A stretch of 64,000 bases of DNA from positions 43,264-107,263 of the forward strand of contig NZ_LYVO01000012.1 in assembly GCF_001984055.1 (NCBI RefSeq). Direction: 5' to 3'. Origin of the DNA: Variovorax sp. KK3. Lineage in GTDB: Bacteria; Pseudomonadota; Gammaproteobacteria; Burkholderiales; Burkholderiaceae_C. Position numbers and translations under genes: made by a program. Below are positions 47,561 to 57,103 of the stretch, piece by piece. The number at the start of each line of letters is the position of its first letter. Position 1 is the stretch's first letter. The notes beneath the pieces were generated by a model. The model did no database searches. It worked only from the letters and a program-made list of their open reading frames with translations, and was not told the DNA's origin.

Positions 47561-47579
47561 CCTTCACGATTCGTGAAGG
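47561..47579. promoter_or_regulatory. Perfect 19-bp palindrome, candidate LysR operator of the tcu operon
   Basis: The arms ccttcacga and tcgtgaagg flank a single T. Inside it, T-CACGATTCGTG-A has the T-N11-A spacing of LysR boxes. It lies 28 bases after the regulator stop and 90 bases before tcuA. Lack of a following U-tract argues against a simple terminator. Confidence 0.6.
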
Positions 47580-47668
47580 GGCCATGCGGCACTGTGCCTG
47601 GGCACGCGGCGTAGCGCCGCCTACAGTGCCTGCACCCTCGATGAGACAAGACAAGAGAAGAGAACGCA

Positions 47669-49108
47669 GTGCATGAATCCCCTGACGTCCTGGTGATCGG
47701 CGGCGGCAATGCCGCGCTGTGCGCCGCGCTCATGGCGCGCGAAGCCGGGGCTTCCGTGCTGATGCTGGAGGCCTCGCCGAAGGCCTGGCGCGGCGGCAAC
47801 TCGCAGCACGTGCGCAACCTGCGCTGCATGCACGACGCGCCGCAGGACGTGCTGGTCGACGCCTATCCGGAAGAGGAATACTGGCAGGACCTGCTGAAGG
47901 TGACCGGCGGCCTCACCGACGAGAAGCTCGCGCGCCTCGTGATCCGCGCCTCGTCGAACTGCCGCGACTGGATGCGCAGCCACGGCGTGCACTTCCAGCC
48001 GCCGCTGTCGGGCGCGCTGCACGTGGCCCGCACCAACGCCTTCTTCATGGGCGGCGGCAAGGCACTGGTCAATGCCTACTACCGCAGCGCCGCCCGGCTG
48101 GGTGTGGCGATTCGCTACGAGACGCCGGTGGTATCGATCGAACTCGACGGCGAGCGCTTCGTGGCGGCACGCACCGGGGCCGGCGAGCGCATCGAAGCCA
48201 GGAGCTGCGTTCTGGCCGCGGGCGGCTTCGAGTCCAACCGCGAATGGCTGCGGGAAGCCTGGGGCCGGAACGAGCGTGGCGAATGGCCCGCAGACAACTT
48301 TCTGATCCGCGGCACCCGCTTCAACACCGGGGTGCTGCTCAGGCACCTGATCGATGCCGGGGCCGACACGGTCGGCGACCCGTCGCAGTCGCACTGCGTG
48401 GCCATCGACGCGCGCGCGCCGCTCTACGACGGCGGCATCTGCACGCGCATCGACTGCGTGTCGCTCGGCGTGGTGGTCAATCGCGAGGCGCGGCGCTTCT
48501 ACGACGAGGGCGAAGATTTCTGGCCCAAGCGCTACGCCATCTGGGGCCGGCTGGTCGCCATGCAGCCGGGACAGATCGCCTGGTCGGTGATCGACCGCAA
48601 GGCCGTGGGCCGATTCATGCCGCCGGTGTTTCCCGGCACGCAGGCCGACACGCTGCAGGAACTGGCGCGCCGGATCGGGCTCGACGAGGCGGTGTTCATG
48701 CAGACCATCGGCGACTACAACGCGGCCTGCCGCGTCGGCCGCTTCGACCACACCACGCTCGACGACTGCCGCACCGAAGGACTGGCGCCGGCCAAGACGC
48801 ACTGGGCGCAGCCGCTCGACACCGCGCCTTTCTACGCCTATCCGCTGCGCCCTGGCATCACCTTCACCTACCTGGGCCTTCAGGTCGACGAAAGCGCCGC
48901 GGTTCGCTTCGGCCGCCGGCCGAGTCCCAACCTGTTCGTGGCTGGCGAAATGATGGCCGGCAACGTGCTGGGCAAGGGCTACACCGCAGGCGTGGGCATG
49001 AGCATCGGCACCGCCTTCGGCCGCATCGCGGGCACGCAGGCGGCGCGCAGTGCATCGACTCATCGACAGCCGCCGATCACGGAGACCACCCTTGCAGCAG
49101 CTCACTGA
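47669..49108 (+). CDS. tcuA: FAD-dependent tricarballylate dehydrogenase
   Basis: 479 aa from a GTG start. The FAD loop is [21 protein letters not shown] (8-28), then [25 protein letters not shown], a mid-protein LAAGGFESN, and the C-terminal [31 protein letters not shown], all typical of TcuA within the fumarate reductase/succinate dehydrogenase flavoprotein family. It oxidises tricarballylate to cis-aconitate; TcuB reoxidises the flavin. An ATG two bases into the start is out of frame, supporting GTG. The end overlaps the tcuB start. Confidence 0.9.
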   Translation: MHESPDVLVIGGGNAALCAALMAREAGASVLMLEASPKAWRGGNSQHVRNLRCMHDAPQDVLVDAYPEEEYWQDLLKVTGGLTDEKLARLVIRASSNCRDWMRSHGVHFQPPLSGALHVARTNAFFMGGGKALVNAYYRSAARLGVAIRYETPVVSIELDGERFVAARTGAGERIEARSCVLAAGGFESNREWLREAWGRNERGEWPADNFLIRGTRFNTGVLLRHLIDAGADTVGDPSQSHCVAIDARAPLYDGGICTRIDCVSLGVVVNREARRFYDEGEDFWPKRYAIWGRLVAMQPGQIAWSVIDRKAVGRFMPPVFPGTQADTLQELARRIGLDEAVFMQTIGDYNAACRVGRFDHTTLDDCRTEGLAPAKTHWAQPLDTAPFYAYPLRPGITFTYLGLQVDESAAVRFGRRPSPNLFVAGEMMAGNVLGKGYTAGVGMSIGTAFGRIAGTQAARSASTHRQPPITETTLAAAH

Positions 49109-50300
49109 CATCGTGGCGCGCGCGCGGGCCGATGCCGACGGCCTCGGTGCCGCCCAGGCGCGCGTCATCCCCATCCGGCCTGCGCTGCCGCTCACGGCCA
49201 GTGAGGAAGAGGTCGCGCGCATCCTGCAGATCTGCAATGCCTGCCGCTACTGCGAAGGCTTCTGCGCCGTATTCCCAGCGATGACGCGCCGTCTCGAATT
49301 CGGCAAGGCCGAGACGCACTACCTCGCCAACCTGTGCCACAACTGCGGGGCCTGCCTGCATGCTTGCCAGTACGCGCCGCCGCACGAGTTCGCCGTCAAC
49401 GTGCCCAAGGCCATGGCGCAGGTGCGCATGCAGACCTATCACGACTACGCATGGCCCCGCGCGATGGGCGCGCTGTACCGCCGGGCGGGGCTCACCGTTG
49501 CGCTCGCGCTGGCGGCCGGGCTCGCGCTGTTCCTGGTGCTGGCCGTCGCGCTGTCGGGATCGCTGCTGCACGCGCCGCTGGCCGGCAACTTCTACGCGAT
49601 CTTTCCGCACAACCTGCTGGCCAGCGTGTTCGGCGCCGTGTTCCTGTTCGTCGTCGTCGCCCTGGCCATGGGCGTGCGCCGGTTCTGGCGCGAGCTGGCA
49701 CCGGTGCGCGAGGGCGGCCCCGCCACCGGTGCCGCGGCCGAGGCCACGCGCGACGTGCTGCGGCTGAAGTACCTCGACGGCGGCCACGGCGAGGGCTGCA
49801 ACAACGAGGACGACCGCTTCTCGCTCTGGCGTCGGCGCTTCCACCACTTCACGTTCTACGGCTTCATGCTGTGCTTCGCGTCCACCAGTGTCGCGACGCT
49901 CTACCACTACCTGCTGGGGCTGCATGCGCCTTATGCGCTCACCAGCCTGCCGGTGCTGCTGGGCACGGCCGGCGGCATCGGCCTCGTGATCGGGCCGGTC
50001 GGGCTGCTGTGGCTGGGCCTGCGGCGCGACCCGGCCCACGGCGACCCGGCGCAGCGGCCGATGGACCGCGGCTTCATCGCCCTGCTGCTGCTGACCAGCC
50101 TCACAGGCCTCGCACTGCTGGCCTGGCGCGACACGGGCTTCATGGCGCTGCTGCTGGCGGTGCACCTGGGCGTGGTGATGGCGCTGTTCATCACCTTGCC
50201 CTACGGCAAGTTCGCGCACGGCGTCTTCCGGTCGGCGGCGCTGCTCAAGTTCGCCATCGAGAAGCGGCTGCCGAATCGCCTGCAGCTCGGCGCCGACTGA
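49092..50300 (+). CDS. tcuB: Tricarballylate utilisation protein B (Fe-S/heme membrane electron carrier)
   Basis: 402 aa if the TTG at 49092 is used; GGAGA lies a few bases upstream. A GTG at 49050 gives 14 more residues. The N-terminal part has two iron-sulfur cysteine clusters ([11 protein letters not shown] and [12 protein letters not shown]). About six membrane spans follow, with several His residues ([30 protein letters not shown]) suited to heme. TcuB takes electrons from reduced TcuA and passes them to the quinone pool. It overlaps the tcuA stop, and the aldolase gene follows after 30 bases. Confidence 0.9.
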   Translation: MQQLTDIVARARADADGLGAAQARVIPIRPALPLTASEEEVARILQICNACRYCEGFCAVFPAMTRRLEFGKAETHYLANLCHNCGACLHACQYAPPHEFAVNVPKAMAQVRMQTYHDYAWPRAMGALYRRAGLTVALALAAGLALFLVLAVALSGSLLHAPLAGNFYAIFPHNLLASVFGAVFLFVVVALAMGVRRFWRELAPVREGGPATGAAAEATRDVLRLKYLDGGHGEGCNNEDDRFSLWRRRFHHFTFYGFMLCFASTSVATLYHYLLGLHAPYALTSLPVLLGTAGGIGLVIGPVGLLWLGLRRDPAHGDPAQRPMDRGFIALLLLTSLTGLALLAWRDTGFMALLLAVHLGVVMALFITLPYGKFAHGVFRSAALLKFAIEKRLPNRLQLGAD

Positions 50301-50330
50301 ATCCATCCGAAGACGAGAAAGACCCTCCCC

Positions 50331-51137
50331 ATGGCCACGCCCACCACCGGCACCCCTGACGGCAAGCTCCACATTCCCTCGATGAAAGGCCGCTGCTCCG
50401 ATGCCGAGTGGCAGGCGCGCGTCGACCTGGCGGCCTGCTACCGGCTGATCGAGCACTACGGCATGGCCGACATGATGGCCAACCACATCACCTCGCGCGT
50501 GCCGGACGAGCAGGGCGCCTTCCTCATCAACGCCTACGGGATGATGTACGAGGAGATCACCGCCTCGAGCCTGATCAAGGTCGACCATTCGGGCGCCATC
50601 CTCTCCAAGCCGGACTTCGGCGCCTTGAACTACGGCGTCAACAAGGCCGGTTACGTGATCCACAGTGCCGTGCACGAGGCGCGGCCCGACGTGGACTGCG
50701 TGATCCATACGCACAGCTGGGCCTCGATGGCGGTGTCGTCGCTCGACTGCGGCCTGCTGCCGCTGACGCAGACCGCGATGCGCTTCCTGAAGATCGGCTA
50801 CCACGAGTACCAGGGCGTGGTGCTCGACACCGAAGAGCAGGCCTCGCTGATCGCCGACCTGGGCCAGGGCGAGGCGCTGATGCTGCGCAACCACGGCGCG
50901 CTGGTGGTCGGCCGCAGTGTCGGCGAGGCCTTCAACTGGATGCACCGGCTCGAACTGGCCTGCCGTGCGCAGATCGGCGCCATGTCGTGCAACAGCCCGC
51001 TGCGCCCGGTGCCGCAGCCGGTGCTCGAAGAGACCTGGAACAACTACCAGCCGGGCACCCGCAGGCCTTACGGGCTGATGGAGTGGCCGGCACTGCTGCG
51101 AAAGCTCGATCGCCTGGATGCGAGCTACCGCGACTGA
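50331..51137 (+). CDS. Class II aldolase/adducin family protein
   Basis: 268 aa. Metal-binding and fold motifs are clear: YGMADMMANHITSRVP, the INAYGMMYEEITAS loop, VIHTHSWASMA with the HxH pair, and LRNHGALVVG with the third His. Family members are fuculose-phosphate aldolases, epimerases or decarboxylases acting on hydroxy acids. In this operon it may act on a carboxylic acid linked to tricarballylate or aconitate, but no such enzyme is part of the enteric tcu operon. Well placed in the fold; function is inference. Confidence 0.85.
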   Translation: MATPTTGTPDGKLHIPSMKGRCSDAEWQARVDLAACYRLIEHYGMADMMANHITSRVPDEQGAFLINAYGMMYEEITASSLIKVDHSGAILSKPDFGALNYGVNKAGYVIHSAVHEARPDVDCVIHTHSWASMAVSSLDCGLLPLTQTAMRFLKIGYHEYQGVVLDTEEQASLIADLGQGEALMLRNHGALVVGRSVGEAFNWMHRLELACRAQIGAMSCNSPLRPVPQPVLEETWNNYQPGTRRPYGLMEWPALLRKLDRLDASYRD

Positions 51138-51197
51138 GGCCTGCGCCACCCACCCGGCATCCGACACGAAACCCGAGCAGAACAAGGAGACAACGCG

Positions 51198-52212
51198 ATG
51201 ACGACGTTCCAGCAAGACCTTTCCATGCCCACGCAGCCGGACCGGCGCCGCCTGCTGTGCGCCGCGGCCGCTGCGGCCTGCGGCGCCGCCATGCCGGCAC
51301 TGGCGCAAGCACAGGCGCAGGCCTATCCATCCAAGCCGGTGCGCGTGGTGGTCGCCTTCACCGCCGGCGGCACCACCGACATCCTGGCGCGCGCAGTCAC
51401 GCAGCAACTGTCGGAGCGCCTCAGGCAGCCCTTCGTCATCGACAACAAGCCTGGCGGCGGCGGCAACATCGGCACCGAGAGCGTGGTGCGCGCGGCACCC
51501 GACGGCTACACGCTGATCGTCAACTCGGTCGGGCCCATGGCCGTGAACCAGACGCTGTACAAGAACCTTTCCTACGATCCGCTGAAGGACCTGGTGCCCG
51601 TCGTACAGATCGCCGACGTGCCCAACGTGCTGGTCGTGAATCCCTCGGTGCCGGTCAAGACCTTCGAGGAGTTCATCGACCATGCCAAGAAGAACCCCGG
51701 CAAGCTCAGCTACGGCTCTACAGGCGTCGGCACCTCGTCGCACCTCTCGAGCTACATGCTGAGCCAGCGCATCGGCGCCGACACGCTGCACGTGCCCTAC
51801 AAGGGCGCCAATGCGCTCAACGACCTGCTGGCCGGGCGCCTGCAGTTCATGTTCGCGACCATCCCGTCCGTGATCCAGCACATCCGCGCCGGCAAGCTGC
51901 GTGCGCTCGCGGTGTCGAGCCTCGGCCCCTCGCGCTCGTTGCCGGGCGTGCCCACGGTGGCCGAGAAGGGCTTCCCCGGGCTTTTCGGCCGGCTCCTGGT
52001 TCGGCTTCTTCGCACCCAAGGGCACGCCGGAATCCGTCATCGCGGCGCTCAACAAGAACGTCAACGAGATCCTGCCCTCGCTCGAGGAGCAGATGGTGCG
52101 AGAGGGTGCCGACCCCGTCGGCGGCACGCCCGCGCAGTTCGCCCAATTCACGCAGAAGGAGTACGAGAAGTGGAAAGTGATCGTGCGCGACTCGGGCGCG
52201 ACGCCGGAGTGA
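51198..52212 (+). pseudogene. Bug-family tripartite tricarboxylate receptor, frameshifted
   Basis: The first frame opens at an ATG with AAGGAG before it. It encodes a Tat-like signal (DRRRLLCAAAAAACGAAMPALAQA) and a Bug receptor (YPSKPVRVVVAFTAGGTTDILAR, DNKPGGGGNIGTE, APDGYTL, NPGKLSYGSTGVGTSSHLS, VPYKGANALNDLLAG) to residue about 260. Near 51974-51977 the reading must shift by one base. The rest of the family sequence (FSAGSWFGFFAPKGTPESVIAALNKNVNEIL... to ATPE) is in another frame ending at 52212. One extra C in a CCCC run explains this. As read, the first frame runs to 52223 with an unrelated tail. It would bind tricarballylate or similar in the periplasm if intact. It could be a true pseudogene or a sequencing error. 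Confidence 0.85.
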
Positions 52213-52219
52213 CGCTGCA

Positions 52220-53218
52220 GTGAGCGCGCCGTTGCGCATCCTGCTGTCGACGCGTGCGCGCGGGCAGCTTGGGGCGGCCATCGCCGGGGTGCTGGGTGGC
52301 CGTGCCCACGTGTTCGTCGAGGCCGGCCCCGGGGTGGATGCCGATGTCGCTTTCGTCTCGCGCGACGTCACGGGCCTGTCGACCAAGCACACGGTGCTGC
52401 CCGACACGCAGCGCTTCTACGACGCGCTGCTGGGCGCGCCCAGTCTGCACTGGGTCCACGTGCATTCCGCAGGCGCCGACCGGCCGGTGTTCGTCGAGCT
52501 GCTGCGCCGTGGCGTGGCGCTCAGCACGTCCTCGGGTGCCAACGCCGCCATCGTGGCGCAGACGGCGCTGGCCGGGCTGCTCGCACTGGCCCGGGGTTTT
52601 CCGCAACTCATGGCCGCGCAGCGCGAGCGCCGCTGGGCGCCGCTGATCGGTGGCGAACAGCCGCGCGACCTGGCCGGGCAGACGGCCATCGTCGTCGGCT
52701 GGGGGCCGATTGGACAGCAGCTCGGCGCGATGCTCGGTGCGCTGGGATTGAAGCTCGTGGTGGTGCGCAGCAGTGCCGCGCCCGCGGGCCCGGGCATCGA
52801 GACCGTCGCCTTCGAAGCGCTGGCCACGGTTCTGCCGCGCGCAGACTGGCTGCTGCTCGCCTGCCCGTTGAGCGACCGGACGCGACAGCTCGTCGATGCA
52901 CGGGCGCTGGCCCTGCTGCCGCCCGGCGCCCGGTTCGTCAACGTGGCGCGCGGCGAGTGCGTCGACGAGCCCGCATTGATCGCAGCGCTGCAGTCAGGGT
53001 GCCTCGCCGGCGCGTTTCTCGACGTGTTCGCGCACGAGCCGCTGGCTGCCGATTCGCCGCTGTGGGCCATGCCCAACGTCATCGCGACGCCGCACAGCGC
53101 GGGCTTTTCAGACGGCAACGCGGCGCGCGTGGCGCGCATGTTCCTCGACAACCTCGACGCCTGGCAGGCCGGCCGGCCATTGCATCTGCAGGTGCCGCGG
53201 CGCGACGCGCACGGTTGA
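52220..53218 (+). CDS. D-2-hydroxyacid dehydrogenase
   Basis: 332 aa from a GTG start. The NAD loop is VVGWGPIGQQLG (about 152-163). The catalytic Arg lies in NVARGECVDE, the Glu in FLDVFAHEPL, and the His in ATPHSAGFSDGN. The family reduces 2-keto acids or oxidises D-2-hydroxy acids with NAD(P). It starts 7 bases after the shifted receptor frame ends, so it closes the tcu-type operon. Its role there, perhaps processing a hydroxy acid made by the aldolase, is inference. Confidence 0.88.
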   Translation: MSAPLRILLSTRARGQLGAAIAGVLGGRAHVFVEAGPGVDADVAFVSRDVTGLSTKHTVLPDTQRFYDALLGAPSLHWVHVHSAGADRPVFVELLRRGVALSTSSGANAAIVAQTALAGLLALARGFPQLMAAQRERRWAPLIGGEQPRDLAGQTAIVVGWGPIGQQLGAMLGALGLKLVVVRSSAAPAGPGIETVAFEALATVLPRADWLLLACPLSDRTRQLVDARALALLPPGARFVNVARGECVDEPALIAALQSGCLAGAFLDVFAHEPLAADSPLWAMPNVIATPHSAGFSDGNAARVARMFLDNLDAWQAGRPLHLQVPRRDAHG

Positions 53219-53240
53219 AGCAAGGGCTCGTGCCGCGCCT

Positions 53241-54821
53241 TCACGCCTCGCGCACGAAGGTGCCTTGCTTCTCGTGGTCGTAGTACTCCAGCGTCACGCG
53301 GTCGCCCGCGAAGCTCGCCTTCGACACGGTGCCCGGCGCGGCGTTTTCGTTGGAGAGCGCGAAGGTGAATGTATCGCCGTCCCAGTGTGTCAAGGGCAGG
53401 CGTAGCGGCGCCGGTCCCAGCAGCAACGCCAGCGCGCTCGATGGGTCGCTCGCTTGCCGCACCACCTGCAGCGGGCCGTGGTATGCGTTGCGGTAGCTGC
53501 CGACGTACGCCGACAGGTCGCGCGGCGGCGCAGGCTGCGCGGGGCGCGCCGCGCCGACCAGCGAGCCCTCGGGTGCGGACATCGCCGCGAACGGCGGCCC
53601 GAAGATCTGCGTCCAGTCGCGTTGCACCGCGCCGAATTGCACCAGGTCGAAGAACTGCTGGCCCAGGATTTCCGGCACGCCCACCGGCGTTGCGTTCGTC
53701 AGCGCCACGATGCCGATGCCCGTTGCGGGGACGACCATGAAGGCGGTGCCCGCGCCCAGCAGGAAGGCGCCGGAATGGCTGAACGAGGGCAGCCCGGCCG
53801 TGCTGGTGCCCACGTTGAAGCCGTAGCCGTAGTGGCCCGCGGGCCGCTCGCCGCTGGCCGGCGAGGTCTGCGCCTGGGGCGACACCGCAGGCTGCAAGGC
53901 GGCCGCGTCGACGATGCGCCGGCCCTGGAACATGCCCTGGCCCAGCATCATCGACAGCCAGCGCGCCACGTCGTTCACCGACGAGCTGACGCTCGCGGCC
54001 GGCGCCTGCGCGTCGGGCATGCGCACAGGCCCCGGCACGTAGGCACTGCCGCTCTTGACGTGCCCGACCACGCGGTTGCTCCTGGCTTCGAAGTCCGTGA
54101 AGCGCGAACTCGTGCGGCTCATGCCCAGCGGTGCGTAGATGGCCTGCTCGGACAACGTCGCCCAATCGGTGCCCGAGGCCGACGCCACGGCCACGCCCGC
54201 CGCGGTCAGGCCGAAGTTGGTGTAGTGGTATGACCCGCGAAAGGCATCGAGCGGCAGATGGCGCAGGCGCTCCAGCACCTGCCGCTGGTCGAAGCCCATG
54301 TCCTCCAGGCGATCGCCCGCGTGGTCCGGCAGGCCGGAGCGGTGCGCGTACAGGTCGCCGATGGTGAGCCGCGGATTCACGGCCGGGTCGGACAGCTCGA
54401 ACCACGGCAGCAGTTGACGCACAGCCGTGTCCCAGCCGACGATGCCCATGCCGACCTGCCGCGCGACGACCGTCGCGCCGATCGATTTCGACACCGACGC
54501 CAGTTGGAACACCGTGTCGGCATCGACCGGCGCATTCGTGCCGGCCACTCGCGTGCCGTAGCCTTTGGCATGCACCGCGCGGTCGCCGCGCACCACGGCG
54601 ACCGCCATGCCGGGCACGCCCGTGTCCTTCATGAGCGTGGCCACCAGGCCATCGAGCTGGGCCAAGGCATTCTGGATCTTCGCCTCGTCGGCGGATGTGG
54701 CCAGCCCAGCGCCGCGCGTGCTGCCTCCGCCGCCACAGCTTGAGAGTCCCAGGAGTCCGCATGCCGCGAGGCCACCGCCGACCACGACGGTGCGCCGCCC
54801 TTGCTTCCATGTCGTGTTCAT
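53241..54821 (-). CDS. Lipoprotein serine hydrolase, beta-lactamase/AmpC-like fold
   Basis: 526 aa. A signal with Tat-like start and lipobox (KQGRRTVVVGG...LGLSSCGGGG, Cys29) sends it to the envelope. The penicillin-binding fold shows SVSK (Ser109/Lys112), a YTN motif in SYHYTNFG, and HSG in FSHSGAFLLG. A C-terminal beta domain (about 420-526, AYVGSYRNAYHGPLQV...) resembles DUF3471-type tails of such peptidases and esterases. Substrate may be a peptide, ester or beta-lactam. The ATG at 54821 was chosen so that the signal is at the N-terminus. It converges with the hydroxyacid dehydrogenase gene. Confidence 0.88.
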   Translation of the reverse strand: MNTTWKQGRRTVVVGGGLAACGLLGLSSCGGGGSTRGAGLATSADEAKIQNALAQLDGLVATLMKDTGVPGMAVAVVRGDRAVHAKGYGTRVAGTNAPVDADTVFQLASVSKSIGATVVARQVGMGIVGWDTAVRQLLPWFELSDPAVNPRLTIGDLYAHRSGLPDHAGDRLEDMGFDQRQVLERLRHLPLDAFRGSYHYTNFGLTAAGVAVASASGTDWATLSEQAIYAPLGMSRTSSRFTDFEARSNRVVGHVKSGSAYVPGPVRMPDAQAPAASVSSSVNDVARWLSMMLGQGMFQGRRIVDAAALQPAVSPQAQTSPASGERPAGHYGYGFNVGTSTAGLPSFSHSGAFLLGAGTAFMVVPATGIGIVALTNATPVGVPEILGQQFFDLVQFGAVQRDWTQIFGPPFAAMSAPEGSLVGAARPAQPAPPRDLSAYVGSYRNAYHGPLQVVRQASDPSSALALLLGPAPLRLPLTHWDGDTFTFALSNENAAPGTVSKASFAGDRVTLEYYDHEKQGTFVREA

Positions 54822-55031
54822 GCCGATTCCATGTCGATCTCCGCGGCGCGCGCGCCTGCAGGGCGCAGGCATCACGGGCGTGGGCCGCTTGTACTCCTCG
54901 CCCCCTCCATGCGCAATCGGGCAGCCGGCCGGTTCGCGAAGATGCCGGCTGCACCTGCCGAATGGCCTATTCAGCCGGCGGCGCGATCCTGCTATTTTTC
55001 GCGGCAGCCGACACGGCGCACGAGGTCATCG

Positions 55032-55937
55032 ATGCCCAATCTGATCGTGGCGCCCGTGGGGCACTACCTGGATACCGACCATCCGTTTCCACTCTCCGAC
55101 TACAACTGGCAGTTGCTGGCCGAGGGCGACTCGTGGTTCTCGCTGACCTCCGAGCAACTCGACAACCATAGCCTGTTGCCTCGCCTGCAGTTCCCGTCGA
55201 ATGCCGCGGCCATCAACTGCGCGGAGCCGGGCGACATCGCGGGCCGCATGTTCACCCGCAACCCCCGCTTCAAGGGGCTGCTGCAGGAGCGATGGTGGGC
55301 GGGCATCCTGATCTCGGCGTCGGGCAACGACCTGATCGACGTGGTCGGCATCACGCCCGTCGATCCGGCCACGGGCCGACTGCGACCGCTCGCGCAACGC
55401 ATCCTGCGCACGGCCGACGAGGTGGCGCATTCCACCGACGCCTACGACTACGTCAGCGTAGACGGCTTCAACGCGCTGGCCGGCTATCTGCTGTGGTGGT
55501 TCGCCTCGCTGGTGGATTGGTGCGATGGTGGCAATAGCCGTGGGCGACCGATCTTCATCCACACCTATTCCGCGCCGGTGCCGCGGCCTGCCGGCGTGGC
55601 GCTGGCGCCGCAAGGCTGGCTCTACCCGGCCTTGCAGGCCTATGCGGTGCCGCGCGAACTGCACCGCGGCGTGGCCGATATCGTGTTCGGCAAGCTGCGC
55701 GCCTTTCTGCTGGGCCTGGACACCGACGCGCCGAGCCCGTACCGGTTGCCGAGCTTCCACGTCTTCGACTCCGCCGCGATCCACCTCGACCCGGCCGACC
55801 CCGATGCCACGGGCCCCAGCGGAGATTGGATCAACGAGATCCACCTGACGACGGCCGGCGCGGACAAGCTCGCGCTTCCGTTTTCGCTGTTCATCGACAA
55901 GCGCTTCAGCCGCTACGCCATGCCGGGGGTGACATGA
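55032..55937 (+). CDS. SGNH-hydrolase-like protein of unknown function
   Basis: 301 aa. Block I is LLAEGDSWFSL (Ser nucleophile candidate), block III is ISASGNDLID, and a C-terminal EIHLTTAGADKLA supplies the His, consistent with an SGNH/GDSL hydrolase fold. The usual Asp three residues before the His reads Asn, so the triad may differ. No signal peptide is present, suggesting a cytoplasmic esterase. The end overlaps the next gene by ATGA, so both are co-translated. I recall this as a widespread but unnamed family. Confidence 0.7.
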   Translation: MPNLIVAPVGHYLDTDHPFPLSDYNWQLLAEGDSWFSLTSEQLDNHSLLPRLQFPSNAAAINCAEPGDIAGRMFTRNPRFKGLLQERWWAGILISASGNDLIDVVGITPVDPATGRLRPLAQRILRTADEVAHSTDAYDYVSVDGFNALAGYLLWWFASLVDWCDGGNSRGRPIFIHTYSAPVPRPAGVALAPQGWLYPALQAYAVPRELHRGVADIVFGKLRAFLLGLDTDAPSPYRLPSFHVFDSAAIHLDPADPDATGPSGDWINEIHLTTAGADKLALPFSLFIDKRFSRYAMPGVT

Positions 55938-57103
55938 TGAGGCGCGAAGCGTTGTCGCGTCGCGACCTGTGCCGCAGGGCCGGCGCCGCGGCGCTCGCAC
56001 CCTGGCTCGCCTCGTGCGGCGGAGGCGGCTCGGACCATTCGGGCGCATTCGTCGTGCCCGCCACGCAGGCTTCGCGCGAAACCGGCTACGCCAAGGCGGT
56101 CGACGACGTGTTCGCCACCTATCACCCACCGGGCGTCCTCGCAGGCGTGCGCGTGGCCGGCGAGGCGCCGTGGATGCGGGCCTTTGGGCTGGCCGACGTC
56201 GCGCGCGCCACGCCCATGTCGTTGAACAGCAGCTTCCCCGTGCGCAGCGTTACCAAGTCCTTCACCGTGACGCTGTTCCTGCAGCTCGTGCAGTCTGGCC
56301 AGCTCGGGCTCGACGACAAGGTCGGGCGCTACATCGCCGGCGTGCCCAATGGCAACCTGATCGGCCTGGCCGACCTGGCGGGCAACCAGAGCGGGCTCGC
56401 GGACTACTCGATGCAGCCGGGCTTCTTCGAGATCTTCATCGCCGACACGCTGCACGTGTGGACGCCGCAGGAACTCGTGGCCTTCTCCTTCGCCGTGAAG
56501 CCGCCGTTCCTTCCCGGCGAGCAGTACCAGTACAGCAATACGAACACGGTCTTGCTCGGCATGGTGATCGAGGCCGTGACCGGCCAGCCGCTGGGTGACG
56601 CGCTGGCCGCGCGCATCTTCAAGCCGCTCGGGTTGGGCGGCACGCTCTATCCATCGTCGGCCACATTGCCGCCGCCGACGCCCACACCGTACGGCGTCGA
56701 CGTCGCCACCGGCGTCGCCGACGACCAGCCCCTGATCAGCCCGACCTCGCTCGCGGGCTCCGGCGCCATCGCTTCGACGCTGACAGATCTGCTCGCATGG
56801 GGCGATGCTTTGGGCCGCGGCACGCTGCTCGCGACGCCGCTCCAGGATATTCGCAAGGCACGCGCACGAACCGTCACCAACGGCCCCGAGTACGACCGCT
56901 ACGGTTTGGGGATCGGGCAGATCGGCAACTGGTGGGGCCACACCGGCAGCGGCGTGGGGTTCCAGATCGCGACCATGTATCTGGCGTCGCGTGACGCGAC
57001 GATCTCGGTGATGGTGAGCGCGACGCCGGAAGGTGCGCGGCGTGATTTGAATCTGGCGCAGGAGTTGTTCGAGGCGCTGGCGGCGGTGGTCGAATCAGGC
57101 TGA
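55934..57103 (+). CDS. Lipoprotein serine hydrolase, beta-lactamase/D-Ala-D-Ala carboxypeptidase-like
   Basis: 389 aa. The N-terminus has twin arginines and a lipobox (RRDLCRR...PWLASCGGGG, Cys28). The fold motifs are SVTK (Ser105/Lys108), YSN in YQYSNTNTV, and HTG in GHTGSGVGF. This is a class C/DD-peptidase-type hydrolase of the envelope. It is translationally coupled to the SGNH-like gene (ATGA) with GGGGGTG as ribosome site. It is related in layout to the 53241-54821 protein but shorter, without the C-terminal beta domain. Its 3' end overlaps the convergent hydrolase gene by 9 bases. Confidence 0.88.
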   Translation: MMRREALSRRDLCRRAGAAALAPWLASCGGGGSDHSGAFVVPATQASRETGYAKAVDDVFATYHPPGVLAGVRVAGEAPWMRAFGLADVARATPMSLNSSFPVRSVTKSFTVTLFLQLVQSGQLGLDDKVGRYIAGVPNGNLIGLADLAGNQSGLADYSMQPGFFEIFIADTLHVWTPQELVAFSFAVKPPFLPGEQYQYSNTNTVLLGMVIEAVTGQPLGDALAARIFKPLGLGGTLYPSSATLPPPTPTPYGVDVATGVADDQPLISPTSLAGSGAIASTLTDLLAWGDALGRGTLLATPLQDIRKARARTVTNGPEYDRYGLGIGQIGNWWGHTGSGVGFQIATMYLASRDATISVMVSATPEGARRDLNLAQELFEALAAVVESG

